In this document: positions 12,700-30,860 of the stretch, piece by piece
How positions within the stretch are numbered: position 1 is the first letter of the stretch
Layout: every line of letters starts with the position of its first letter
From: Styela clava
Taxonomy: Eukaryota > Chordata > Ascidiacea > Stolidobranchia > Styelidae
DNA length: 64,000 bases
Assembly: GCF_964204865.1 (NCBI RefSeq)
Contig: NC_135264.1
Coordinates: forward strand, 5,238,001-5,302,000
Direction of reading: 5' to 3'
Made by a program: the position numbers and the translations under genes
The notes under the pieces: model-generated
Told to the model about the DNA's origin: nothing
The model's input: only the letters and a program-made list of their open reading frames with translations
Database searches by the model: none

Positions 12700-15600
12700 A
12701 AGTTTCTAGCAAAAATTGTTTAAACAATAATTGTTCAATCGGTGAGATGGTGAGGTAAGATACATCAAACGAGTTGTTTTTGACTTGTATAAATTTTAAA
12801 GATGAATTTGAGAGCCCCATATCCGTCTTTGATAAATAAAATTAGAATGACAAAACCAAAAAAGAATATTATTTATAACTACAGAACTTTACAAATAAAT
12901 ATACGCCTATTCAAAATATAATGCGTTTAAGCATATGGTTTTTAAATAAAGCGAATGGGAATTAAATATGGCTTAGCTTAGATATTTTCTCTGGCGCCTC
13001 TACCAACTGGATTGGGTAGAACATGACGATAATAAAACGCTATTAGTATAGTTTTCATTCTACCAGTGATTTTTTTTGATCGGAATCTCCATGCAATTCT
13101 TATATAACTTGCAACCACTATCAGTCAAAAGCGACGAAATAGTAGCCCTCGTTTTCGCATCGCCCTTAAGCCACTTTTGAGGAAGAATAAGCAAGAACAG
13201 CCGAAGAAGAATTATCGCACCCTAAAATTTACAAATTTTTGATTCGAATCGAAGCTGAGTGAAATGAGAATGAAACATGAATAAACGACATTCAGCGTTG
13301 TTTAAGTATAATCATGGCCATTCGTATGTATCACATGAAGATGTCATATGCCTTTAGTACAGCAGAGGATATTTATAATTTTGTCGAAAGAAATACACCT
13401 TGCATTCAGATTATCACATATATCGAATTCTCGTAGCTTTAGAATTGAGGTATTAGGTAAATACGACCGTGCATGGCTTCTTTTTATCCGAGACTTTTTC
13501 AGTCACACATCAAACGTGGAGCATGATTGCATTTTGCTGTTAACAAACTACTCATATTTTTTTTATATGCTCAATTGAATTCCAACATTTTCAATGGAGT
13601 AACATCGGGAATTTTCAAACATCTGCAGACTGAAATAGCAATGGTGGAAACTTATTGACTCATATCACCTTTTTCGATCTTGTGACGTCAAGATGAAACT
13701 GACATAGCAAGTTTTAGTACATTGTTCAGTATACTATTGATGATCCAGATGACCAAATTTCCATTGGCATGCAAATTTTGTTAGGTGATGGCACACTTAT
13801 ATATATGACTCCATATGGAACTTTTAAACGATATGTTATTTTTATGCTGCTTTGTTGGAGTGTTGGAATATGATGCATTGCTATAGGTATTGCTGACCTC
13901 TCTGAGCGAGAAAATCAATTCGTGGAGTTTTAACATTTGTCAGCAATTTCAGTTTTTGGGTTTTGCTAACTTTCCAAAAAAATCCAATACTTACTCAATA
14001 GGAGATGTATGCTAATTTGGCTTCAATATAAATATAATTTGTTTAAAAAAATCTGAAATATGCCAGGAAATGGGGAAAAAAACACTTTATTTAATTCACA
14101 TAAAAATAGTTTTCACCATACTGTTATAAATTGAATGATTCGTTGTTCTGTGAGATGTTAAAATATTAGAGTGTTGCAGGTTTCTGAGCTGAATTACTGA
14201 TCGATAATCAATCTTGCTCATTCTTTGCAGCGATAGATTTTTACCGAGAATTGTTTTTCCATAAACCTATCATGAACCCCTTCATTTAAAGTAGATTTAA
14301 AGTAGGCAAGTACACCTCATTTCCCGTAATACTATATTTTGCATAGAAATTTAGTGTCTGATGTATTAGCATCCCATGATTCAACAAACTATGATGTAGC
14401 AATTCCTGGAATGATAGCAATTTCCTGGTATTTTAGTGACGAAATCACGATGACTGCTTCTGTTTTTATGAATGGATTTAAACGTAACCATCAAAGTTTA
14501 TATACTACAAACTTGCCAAATCGAGCAATACCCACATATACAATATATTGCCGAAGGACGTATAATAAAAAATCAAAGCATACCGTTTTAAATATAAAAA
14601 AAAATGAACAACGTATAAACGAGGAAATCGGTCGGAGACCGAAGACTTATCGATCGGAGGTTAGGACATCCCCCAAAACAGCGCTCTTACTCCATAGTGA
14701 CACCGTGTGTCTCATCACTAATTATTAATAACTCGCTAATTATACGACATAATTTATCGAAAATCAATAGGCTTCTGATCCGAGCTATGATGATGCACAT
14801 GCAAATTTTGGAGCAGATTCAACCTCGCTTTCGTGAGATATCGCGTGCATCTAACACACAGACAAACAGACATACAGACAAACAGACATACAGACAGACA
14901 AATACCTATCAACATACTTACCGATCTTGAGATCGATAAGTAACAATGAACACATAAATCGATGATGGAATCTCCCAGAACTAAATCGAATTTTTTTTTT
15001 TTAAATTATGATCTTGAGTGTTTTCGAGCGATTTGCTTGATTCCGTGTGAATTATAATTCATATTTTGTCTTTTCCGTTCATAGTTATTTTTATGATATG
15101 AAAATGTACGAAGACATAACTTTACATGGGTTTAAGCAGTTTAAAAATTTCATAAAAAGATGAGTATCGTTCACACACATAAGTTTTTTTTTTTAAATAA
15201 CTCGATCAAACTTGCGATTTGGTCATATCCGAGGTTCCGAAAATGGCGGATACCTCTTCGCTTTTGGTAAAATAGATATTCAAGAAAAAGGGAGAATATA
15301 TACATTAATATTATCAAAAACTTTGATTATGATGCAAGGTCACAGGATTATAATCCAAAAAAATGCAGCTTGATTTGCTCAAATTGAAATTGGATTGTAA
15401 AATAGCATGAGACATGTTTTGTTTGTGATTTATAAACAAAACAATCCAATTATTTTTACAATATTTGAAATACCACGGTTCTCTGTTCTGTATATTTTTT
15501 GTTGTTTCTGGCGTAAATGTTTCCGGTGAAAGAAAAATGTCTAATGGCAGCTTGTTCAAAATTATAATTCACAACCTTTAATTACTGGCACTCTTATTAT

Positions 15601-15780
15601 ACACAACTTAAGACAGCATTATGAAACACGTTGGATCAAGCTTGAGCAGTGAATCAGGCTGCATTAAGTCCGGGCGATTGATTTGGTATAAATCTTCGAG
15701 GTTGGCTGAAGAGTATTCTAGAAAGATGGAGGAAGTGTTGTCAATGACTTAAGGCTAAATTAAACCAAATTCGTTCAGTA
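12700..15780. other. Non-coding sequence with interspersed-repeat material
   Basis: No gene could be supported. The plus-strand open frame at 14339-14728 lacks splice context and runs straight into repeat-like sequence that ends in an (ACAGACAA)-type microsatellite at about 14855-14907, so it is probably part of an interspersed repeat. Confidence 0.45.
14855..14907. repeat. ACAGACAA/ACAGACAT microsatellite tail
   Basis: Repeating CAGACAAACAGACATA units over about 50 bp. They directly follow a stretch (cgctttcgtgagatatcgcg) that looks like the body of an interspersed repeat. The arrangement resembles a SINE or MITE carrying a simple-repeat tail. Confidence 0.7.
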
Positions 15781-15784
15781 TTTA

Positions 15785-16198
15785 TTATTTATTTCCACAA
15801 AACATGATTTTGGTCAGCGGCCGTCTTTTTGTGTTTACCTTCGTCATGTGGGCAAAGGTGTTGTTTGGTATAAAAATATCGCCTAATTCGATGAGAAAAG
15901 CACTCTCACAATTCAGAAAAGAATACGTGAAACGTAAAATCATGAGTGATGTAACGCTGAAATGAGTGCATGAAAGCAAGCGAAACCGGACGTCACTTAG
16001 ATTCACGTATTCATCCGCTACGTTAAGGTTTAACAAACTTCCCTTTATATTTTTTGTTTGTCTATGATCGATCATATGTACTTCGCGTTTTATTTTGCGA
16101 ATCATATGTCTCCCGCGTTTGATCAACGATAAAGGCACACGAGCTTTCAGGAAGTTACGTAGGCCCAGTTGAGACATAAAGCTGTCCACAGAGTCATG
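15785..16198 (-). CDS. Candidate terminal exon, unrecognised protein (partial)
   Basis: After the acceptor ttattctag the minus-strand frame beginning CAT GAC TCT stays open for 137 codons to TAA at 15785-15787, long for this AT-rich sequence. It encodes HDSVDSFMSQLGLRNFLK, then a basic stretch (IKRGRHMIRKIKREVHMID) and a hydrophobic segment in the second half. I found no upstream exon in a compatible frame; the best donor near 16239 leads to a stop. It could be the last exon of a real gene or a long chance ORF. Confidence 0.3.
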   Translation of the reverse strand, partial: HDSVDSFMSQLGLRNFLKARVPLSLIKRGRHMIRKIKREVHMIDHRQTKNIKGSLLNLNVADEYVNLSDVRFRLLSCTHFSVTSLMILRFTYSFLNCESAFLIELGDIFIPNNTFAHMTKVNTKRRPLTKIMFCGNK

Positions 16199-18250
16199 CT
16201 AGAATAAAAATCAATAGCGTTTTATGGAAACCAGTATTACCTGATTATAATGCAACTGGGTATCTCATGTTATTCCTAAAGTGTTTAATTGCTCATAAAA
16301 AGTGAGGAGATAGACTTGATATCGTAGATAGCCTAAATACAATTTTAGCAAAATTTCCGTAATCAGTCTACCCCAGATAATTAATTTTGTCACTTGCAAT
16401 TCTCACTTATTCAATTTGAAAAGTTTGTGAAATTCCGGAGCAAGGTTGAACGCATTTCAAGCAAGTGGTGAAGAACTAACAGTTCATAAATCAAATTTGG
16501 GAGATGGAAGATTAGACTGGTAGGATAGTTAAAATATAAAAGAGAGTCATTCAAGTAAAGCTATTTCATCTTAATAGTATGTTGTTGCTTGGTTTGGTTA
16601 AATAGAAGAATTTTTTATTATTGTAAGCGACTGGGCAAAATGCTTACCTATGTCAGTACTTTGTGGTTATATTTGTGTGATGGATTACGTGTCCAAAATA
16701 TGACAAATTATGATATCTCAACGTTGGGAATGCAAATATGTGTAGCAATGATGACTCACTCATTATCTGAGAGTTTAGGTTAGGACTTGACCGACAGGTT
16801 ATTTCTAAACTTGCGATCAAATGACTAACAAAATGTAAACTTGCGACTTCATATGCAGTTACAAAGTCAGTAAAATATTGCCGTGGGAGAGATATGAATT
16901 TGAATTGGATTGGGCAATTAAAAATCAACAATGTAGGAGAATAGCGCATTTTGTCCTAGAATTCTTCACCTTTCCTTCCGCAAAAATCATCATTCAGACC
17001 TTGTATCAATATAGTCCTAGTGGATCCTGTTTCATGACGTAATGCAGAGTTACGTCATCAAGTACGTGATTAAAGATCGCGCGATTAATTTCACTTAAGT
17101 CGTGTTGATTAGTCATTTTAAAATGACAAATGAGCTATTTCCTAATTGCCAATGAACATATTTCAAAATAAAAGTTTTGAATCGAGGATAAATTTTTTCT
17201 ATGAACTGAGAATTTGAGAAGTCTTCGTCAAAGTGTTGTAAGAAATTAAACAAATGTTCTATAATTATAAAAGTATCGCTTCAAGATTCAATATGGTTCT
17301 TGTACGTCAATACAACGTTAGCATTGTTTGTGGTTTTACAGCAATCAACCTTCGTACAATTATGATCACCGGATTTGATCACTTATCTATAATTAAACAC
17401 ACTTTCAAGACGTAAAATTGATGTTTTGTGGAAATAATTACAGATTGCCTCGGGCAAAGGTACAATTTTTAGCATTCATCAATGAAAGTGAAATAATATG
17501 TAAACATGTTTGCCCGCAAAGGGTACTTTTGATTTCCCAGAGAGGTCATTTTCAGTTTTAGGCACAAAATAGGAGAAAATGATTCTCATAAAAAAAGGGA
17601 ATTTTCGAAGGAAATTTCTTACGTACAGGTACGAATTGGTCACAATTGTCCAGCGCTATCCAATACCAAATATCGTATTGTCCGGGTACTAACTACGATG
17701 ACTATAACTATCATTTTATGAGGTGTTTCTTGTAGTGTAGTACCATAGCTTCTCGTGAAAAGATACGTCATGCCGCGTATCGGAAGCAATGCCTTAGTCA
17801 TGAAGTCAATAATAATGGGACGATGCAATGTAAGGAAGGCCACAGTCTGTCACAGCACGTCGGAGTTGGTTATCTTGAGGAATCATGTTGTATCGTGATT
17901 TGTATTGAGATTAGAAATAGGCATATGGTCAGTGTGGTTCGTGGACTTAAGTTTCAATTCAAGTTGACAGTATGGCAAAATCAGCAATTTGTGTACCAGC
18001 TGTGAATAAATGACAACGCGGTGATTTAGAGTTGGAGAACATATTCGTAAAGCTTGTATAATATAATTGAAGTTGAATCGCATACTTCATGTTTTAAGCA
18101 GTATTTTGACCTTGCATAGAATTGCTGAAATTCGATGTTCATTCGAAAAAAACAGGAGCCATAGTTCGAGTGTTGTAGTCTAGTTGGTCCGAATTTTTAT
18201 TTAAGTTTTAATTAGTAGTAGATAATTCTTATTCAAAATCCTAATATTTA
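16199..18250. other. Intergenic sequence upstream of the first MMP gene
   Basis: No supported exon. A perfect 8-bp inverted repeat TGACGTAA/TTACGTCA is at 17035-17057. Other short ORFs look like compositional noise. Confidence 0.45.
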
Positions 18251-18332
18251 TGTCTTTTTTCAGTTCTCAAAAAAAAAAAATTCAAAGATACTATTAAATT
18301 TTGTGGATTCCAGTTTTTATATTATAACAAGA

Positions 18333-18340
18333 TATAAAAG
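18333..18340 (+). promoter_or_regulatory. Possible TATA box upstream of MMP-1
   Basis: TATAAAAG lies 41 bp before the ATG at 18381. This would give a very short 5' UTR. Alternatively, the pyrimidine-rich acceptor tcttttttcag at about 18253-18263 could join an upstream leader (cis exon or, if the species uses it, a trans-spliced leader); no ATG occurs between that acceptor and 18381. Confidence 0.35.
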
Positions 18341-18380
18341 AAAAACAGAAAAAAAAATATTGAAACTGGAAGTACTAAAA

Positions 18381-24682
<6,302 letters not shown>

Positions 24683-25129
24683 AGATAGACTTATTGAACT
24701 ACAACTTGTCACAGCAGGTGGAAATGCCGTAAAGTCCTAATTTCTTCACTTCAAAATCTATGCCATAGCTAATGTTTTTAAATACAAGAATACTACCTGA
24801 AATTGTTGGTTAAGACTCAGGTAAAATTTATCTAAACACTACTGCTGTACACTGGCTCACTTCATTTTTGAAGTCACAGCAAAAAGTCCTCCCAGAGCAA
24901 AAACGTAAACCAGCACTCTAAAATTTGTTGTATGAAATCGAACTCTATTTTTTGTTTGTCGATCTTTTGTTCCGCGTAAATTGTAATGCTGTTTGATCAC
25001 TGTATATTTTTTCTTCGAATGTTTCGTTATTGCACTTTATTATATATATATTTATGAAATACTTTGTGTCGATGCCAATTATGATTTTAGATATTGTATT
25101 ATTTTGGTTTGTGCTCAGACTTTACTGCA

Positions 25130-25135
25130 AATAAA
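25130..25135 (+). terminator. Polyadenylation signal, MMP-1 gene
   Basis: AATAAA about 447 bp downstream of the stop codon, followed by T/G-rich sequence. Confidence 0.5.
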
Positions 25136-25623
25136 GTTGATGTTACTACTATGAAAAATATGCTTGAACTGACTAAAACAACACTAGCATAGGCAGTATA
25201 TGAACAACCTCCTGCCTAGATCTAAATCCTCAAAAATGTTACAATAACTCCCAATTCTCTGCGATCGTCTCTTCCTGTCTTGTTTTCGTTTTTAGTAGGA
25301 CAGTTTATGCAGATTTCAATCAACTCACTGCACAGAAACAGTCAACCCTGGTACACTAATTTATATCGGACCCACGTTCAGGCAAACGCTACCGCGTTCA
25401 TCTTTAGAACCATGCTGGACAAGCTCCTTTCAATCAGATAGGACATCAGTACTACACAAATACGTCGTATATGTTTACATGGATATTTCTGTGAAACGTT
25501 TGAATTTTTTCATGTCACATCATACATATAGAGTATAGACGATGGTAGCTTCGATACGCCTGCGAGAACGGATTGGGCTTTTATATAGAGATCGAGGAAA
25601 GCTTAGTCACATGTGTATCAGAT

Positions 25624-25872
25624 TTAACCCAGCATGGGATTAGAACCTGCGAACCTACGCACGGCCGAACGCAGCACACAATACACTGAATATGTCAGTC
25701 AAATTTATTGTGACCAAAATTAGATTTGCCGGTCATAAAATATCTCGGGCATAATTAACCCAGCATGAGATTAGAACCTGCGAACCTGCGCACGGCCGAA
25801 CGCAGCACACAATACACTGAATATGTCAGTCAAATTTATTGTAACCAAAATTAAGATTTGCCGGTCATAAAA
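25624..25872. repeat. Tandem duplication of the 3' end of ZP gene A
   Basis: Units at 25624-25740 and 25755-25872 (offset 131 bp) are nearly identical from TTAACCCAGCATG to CCGGTCATAAAA. The right-hand unit carries the true last codons, stop and poly(A) signal of ZP gene A. The left-hand unit lies downstream and carries a copy in which one base of the stop region is missing, so TCT TAA becomes TCT AAT. The unit also contains, on the minus strand, GGTTCTAATCC, which resembles an RNA polymerase III B box. Confidence 0.85.
25835..25840 (-). terminator. Polyadenylation signal, ZP gene A
   Basis: AATAAA on the minus strand only 10 nt after the TAA at 25851-25853, implying a very short 3' UTR. The ZP gene B signal is placed almost the same. 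Confidence 0.65.
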
Positions 25873-28067
25873 GCAACACCAATGTAACGATTACGCAGCA
25901 TAACCAGTACCAACGAAACGATGACCACGAAGAGAATTATCCCAGTGATAATCATAAGCAGAGTCAGCTGATCCATACCTTGAAATATAACAAAGTTAAA
26001 CATTGGAAACAAACGCGCATATACATTAATTCACGTTCCCGTTCTTACCAGCAAGTTCGCTAGATGGAGATCCCAAAGATTTTAGTGGCGTTTGCTCAAG
26101 GTTTTGCAACGCAAGCTCGACGTTTTCCTTCACAGGCTCTAGTTCTAACACAGTTGCTTTGTCCTCCATGCCGTTTAGTTGAACTAGAGGGATTCCTGCA
26201 GAACCATTGACCAGAAGAATTGGGCCAATAGCCATGGGAGCAGAATCAACGCTCCTTCGTTTACGCGACACCAGGCACCTATTAGCACGGCTGTTGTCCG
26301 AGCAAACCTTGAGAATACAATTGAATACGGATGAAAATTTGAAGCAATTACCTGCCAACAGATATTTAACTTGGCGAAGTAAAAAAAAAGGCATTACTCA
26401 CCCCTACACTGCTTCTATCACAAGATACCAATTTTGCGTGGATGTAGAACTCTTGGCACGATAGGCTTCTTGGTGTTTGGAAAGACACACAAACAGTATG
26501 TCCAACAGCACTGGTGGTGATCTTACACGGAAGACCAGCCGTTGTGCCACATCCAGCCTGCACAATTCCAACAATACTGCTTGCAGAGGGGGCGGGACTA
26601 CAGGATAAATACATCTCCTCCACACCGGTGACTTGATTACCAGACTGCAAATAGTAAAATTAATGGTTCACACTTGCAATACAAAGTCGGAAAATACACT
26701 CCGGCACTCACATCTAGTGACATCGTGACGTGAATCATCTCCCCAACGGTATAGACAGCACCTCCATTGACGGCGAAGTTCGATGGACAGGAATCTGGAC
26801 ACGAAAGTGTCTTGCACAGGGAAATGCTGGGTGTAATCAATTGGCGCCCGGTAATGACCGCTGGTGTGCTCACACTGAAAATAATATTCATTTAGAAGGG
26901 GCCGGAAATAATTCATTTAGAAGGGGAAAATCCAAAAATGAAAACACAGCTAGTACTTACACAGGGCGAATCGAAGTTACCACTCTATATTGTCTCTCGT
27001 ATCTACACTGGAACTCTGCGACTGGAATTGGCATATCAAACATAGAGTTCGCGAGACGTCGGTTGAACCACATTTGATTAGTGAAAACAACTTGCCCGCC
27101 GACTGACGACATTTCTGTGCCACAAGCACTAAACGGAATCGGGATCTGTATTTCATAGAATCCATTGATCGCAGCAGCAACTGAAACAAATATAGAGTTT
27201 TAATTCAATTCTTTAGTTACAAGCACAAGTATATCTTGCAATACCTTCACAGCTTTGGGTGCCGCCCAGATTTCTAACAATGTTGATGAAGCTGTTCCGT
27301 AGGCCAAGATCATACTCACGTACGAAACTTTCGGAAACCGAGAAGACAATGCGATTAGTTTCACATCGGAGAGATGGTACAGCTAAAAAGCATATTTATC
27401 ACCATCAGGCTTGTTTAAAAGTCATCGCATTCACATTCGTGCAAGCTGCCAATACTTACGAATGGTGCAATTTTTGCCAAGATATCCGGAAGCACTTCTG
27501 CAGTAATAACCACCGGCGTGTTGACACGATTCGTGGCACTGACAATCCCTCTGGCATGGGTTTGGAGAGCATGCTCCCATTCTCGGAGCGACAACTAAAA
27601 TTTATAAAGCAGTTTACTAACGGCATCTAGGAGCATCAAATCGAATCACTATACAAACAATACTCACTGTTACAGTTTTCGCAATGTTCTCCTTTGCAGT
27701 TGCTAGGGCAAGCGCACTTATAAGATCCGCCGTAGTTGACACATACGCCACCGCTTAAACAAGGATTTTGGTTTGAGGAGCAATACGGCGGAGATGAAAA
27801 ACCCTGAGAGTTGGTGCCATCGCCTTAAAAAATGCAACGTATTAGAATCATCGCTAATAAAACGGAATAAACCTGAACTTACCTCCGTCTACGCTGCATG
27901 ATGCAACCAGGAAAACTCTAGAAAGAAAAAGTAGATTTAGTTCAAGCGAGGAGTTGAATCACGATAGGGAACCAAGTAAAGATAGAAAAACACATATTTA
28001 AAGTGGTACTGTACTTAATATCAAGTATCTGTGACAATACTTACAGAAAATAGGATACAGAACGCAT
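25851..28067 (-). CDS. EGF-EGF-ZP domain transmembrane glycoprotein (ZP gene A)
   Basis: Predicted 499-residue type I membrane protein. Exons in transcription order: 28067-28045, 27917-27883, 27823-27668, 27594-27460, 27382-27245, 27180-26961, 26874-26712, 26644-26402, 26307-26049, 25978-25851; all in phase. A signal peptide (MRSVSYFLVFLVASC) is followed by an EGF module (CSSNQNPCLSGGVCVNYGG) and a second Cys-rich EGF-like module (CSPNPCQRDCQCHESC). A zona pellucida module of about 255 residues starts at LRCETNRIVFSVSES. A basic cleavage site RKRR (386-389) follows the ZP module, where ZP precursors are usually cut by furin-type proteases. An acidic spacer leads to one transmembrane helix (about 462-485) and the short tail RNRYIGVAFMTGKS. 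ZP proteins polymerise into extracellular filaments, so a coat or matrix role is likely; the specific function is unknown. Confidence 0.9.
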
Positions 28068-28584
28068 CTTAACGAAAAATGATATCAACTTAACGAACGA
28101 AAAACGACGTAACAAAAACAAAGCTATAACCGGCTAACAAACGTAGGTAAACAAACTAAGAGAGTCGATGTCTGGACAATCCATTTTATTCAACTAGGCT
28201 TCGCACGAATAATCAGAAGATTGCGTTGTAATTATTATTATTATTAAACACTAGTCGCTTAATTCTTTGTTGTGGTGCTATGTAGATGTTATTTTTTTAT
28301 TTTTTGCATATACTACGAAATAAACTCTTCCAAAGCTCACCTTGCTTAGTAAGTTTCATGGTTAAACACTGTCAGGAATATGCATGATTGCTACTAATTC
28401 CAGGAAATAAATTATTCGAGATTGCTCAAATCCCCCTGAAAATGTATACTAGCGAAAGTGACATTCATTCATCATAACTTTAACAATTTGAAATATTACT
28501 TCTAATACGTTTTATCAAATATATTGTTTCGATGGAAATATTGTACCTTTATCTTCGTATTTATTTGATGACGATAAAATATAT

Positions 28585-28949
28585 CAGTGATGGCGAACCA
28601 CTGACCCGCGGGTCACAAAATGACCCATCGCATTATTTCGGTGACCCACCATAGCACGAATTAAATAAAAACATACTAACATACAAATGATAAAAATTGA
28701 TATGACCGTATCTAATTAAATTTAAAGTTTACTATATTATGTAATCCATCATTTGGGCAGCCAGGGCAGCGATGGCTCAAATTCGAATTGTAATTTCCGG
28801 GTCGTCTGAACCCCTGTATACTACTATGCAGCTATTGGCTGTGACATTGTTTATGTTATAACGATACAATTGATCTGTTCATTTCTCGCAACGTATTATT
28901 ACAGCGTTCACTTTCGGATATGCAAAACCAAAAGGCCCTGCAGACTGTT

Positions 28950-28980
<31 letters not shown>

Positions 28981-29396
28981 GTATTTGAGAACTAAATGAT
29001 ACCTTGCATTTTATTAGTTGCTAGGCTACAATGCCGTTGAGAAAACAAAATATTTTAGACTTAAAATAAAAACCGAGAAATCTGAAATATAAATGGGGCA
29101 GTGTAAAAGCGCTTCAATGTGGTTGAAAGCTGATCTAAAAATATAACCCTATCAGGGTCAAATTCCCTCCCAAACTTCTCTAAATCGTAAAATAATTTGC
29201 CGCATCATCCTAAACGTTTTCCGGTAATTCATATGCGTGTTTCCGTACACGAATTTCATAAAATTCAAGTGCTACAAAAAGTCTAGTAGTCAAGTTTGTT
29301 CTTTCTCAAACATCGATTAAATATTAGTGACCCACACTCTTTCGCTCCGTGATAAAAACATAATTTTTGACCCATTCCTTAAAAAAGCCATCCCTG
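28585..29396. mobile_element. hAT-like non-autonomous element with poly-T/poly-G tract
   Basis: The left end CAGTGATGGCGAACCACTGACCC and the right end GCCATCCCTG are inverted, with internal TGACCCA-type sequence near both sides. Flanks aaatatat / acctatat match only partly as an 8-bp duplication. Inside, 28949-28981 is a run of about 12 T followed by 22 G. No transposase frame was seen. Confidence 0.65.
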
Positions 29397-29408
29397 ACCT
29401 ATATATGT

Positions 29409-29500
29409 CAGGGTCGTCCAACCGTTTTAGCCGAAGGGCCACATGTAGTTTACTAATAATTGCGCGGGCCACTCAACATGGCATTATGTTTTAGTTTTGC
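29409..29500. mobile_element. hAT-like element end (partial)
   Basis: CAGGGTCGTCCAACCG followed by a GGGCCAC segment resembles a hAT left end and lies 12 bp from the end of the previous element. No matching right end was found. The interval marks only the recognisable end. Confidence 0.4.
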
Positions 29501-30366
29501 TACACTGACTACAGGTTGATGAAAAAACAAACAATACCCTCACACCAAACTTTCACAAGTATTATACCAATAAAACTGTTGTTTCCCAACCATTGATGGA
29601 GCGCCATCCGTAGTTCTTTCCGAAAGTTTCGCCGAAGACATGCCAAGACGCTTGATCTTTTTTATCACAGCACCCAACAGACCAATGCTTCTAATCGCAC
29701 CTTTTATAGGGACAATGGCCGCGAGCTCTGCGGTAATTTCAAGATCATTATTAACTCCCCGCAATAAGATAGCCAACTGAGTAGTAACCTTGATATCAGT
29801 GCCCATAATAATATAATACATAATATACATTCTCAATCTGAGAATGGCTTCGATTGTTTTGCGATGACGTCATATAGAGTAGTAAAAGACCAAGTGTGAA
29901 AGCGGCTATGGCATCTTTTTTTATCGATATTTTCTCTCAGTTGTTTTAGATTCAAAATGGCACTAATGGCTCGTTTGAAAGGGCCGGCAGAGCGCATTTC
30001 AGGAAAATAAACAAATCGTTGGTATCACATCTTTGTATACTACAGTAACTACACCACTCGAAAAATAGATTTACTTCAATTTTTTTATTCAATTCTGAAA
30101 AACATAGCGCGGTAAATTAAACTGCTAGAAAAATACAGACAAAGGATATGATCCTCTTAGGATACGTGATTTTCGAATTGATAGATGCTGGTGGTTCAGT
30201 AAGGCTCATAGCTTGCCTTGAGTTGCCGCGTTAGGCTTAAATATGAGATATGCGGATTTTGAAACTCTTGTTGTTTTTCTGATTCAATGTTATGCATGTT
30301 ATAACGGTTCTTCTGTAATCTTTGTTAGGAAATTTCCCTCCTGAACCAATAACAAGAATTTTGGGA
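29500..30366. other. Intergenic sequence
   Basis: No gene supported; probably the interior of degenerate repeat material on the left. Confidence 0.4.
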
Positions 30367-30706
30367 GAACAATTTTTCAGATGAGTTTAAATGGGAAATT
30401 ATAATAACGGTTCTCATCAACTGCATGAAATTCCATACTAGTAGGTCATTTGGATTCAAATAGTATAGATATATGGTTGAGTTTATTTTACCTTTGAAAA
30501 TGACCAGCAATGGCAACAAATTTATATTTACTGATTGAACAATTTTTCAGATGAGTTTAAATGGGAAATTATAATAACGGTTCTTATCAACTGCATGAAA
30601 TTCCATACTAGTAGGTCATTTGGATTCAAATAGTATAGATATATGGTTGAGTTTATTTTACCTTTGAAAATGACCAGCAATGGCAACAAATTTATATTTA
30701 CTGATT
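30367..30706. repeat. 170-bp tandem duplication (two units)
   Basis: Units at about 30367-30536 and 30537-30706 read GAACAATTTTTCAGATGAG ... TTTACTGATT and are almost identical; I saw one clear internal difference (ctcatcaa versus cttatcaa). The translated minus-strand ORFs in both units are repeat shadows. Confidence 0.9.
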
Positions 30707-30808
30707 TCTCCTCCAAATGGGACAAATACTTTCTTTTAAGAATGTTAAAACATAATATACTGCTGATATTTTAGGCACAATATTTTATTGCATTCGGTTT
30801 AACTATAA

Positions 30809-30860
30809 CAATGGTGGGCAACCTTTTTTCGGTTTGCGTGCCGAAATCGACAAAATTCGA
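30809..30860. mobile_element. hAT-like element end (remnant)
   Basis: CAATGGTGGGCAACC followed by GTGCCG resembles the CAGGGGTGGGCAAC end at 37238. No partner end was found. Confidence 0.3.

Noticed and set aside
14339-14930. Two overlapping plus-strand frames as a gene
   Set aside because: No splice or start context, and the sequence continues into an ACAGACAA microsatellite typical of an interspersed repeat tail.
16653-16949. 98-codon minus-strand frame
   Set aside because: Composition is explained by AT-rich sequence; no acceptor or donor in phase and no recognisable motif.
26204-26464. Plus-strand open frame across ZP gene A exons
   Set aside because: It is the antisense shadow of the ZP-A exons carrying the RKRR site and the exon before it; the same shadow appears at 38433-38624 in gene B.
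30325-30725. Two similar minus-strand ORFs as tandem genes
   Set aside because: They are the same short frame read twice through the 170-bp tandem duplication; no other coding support.
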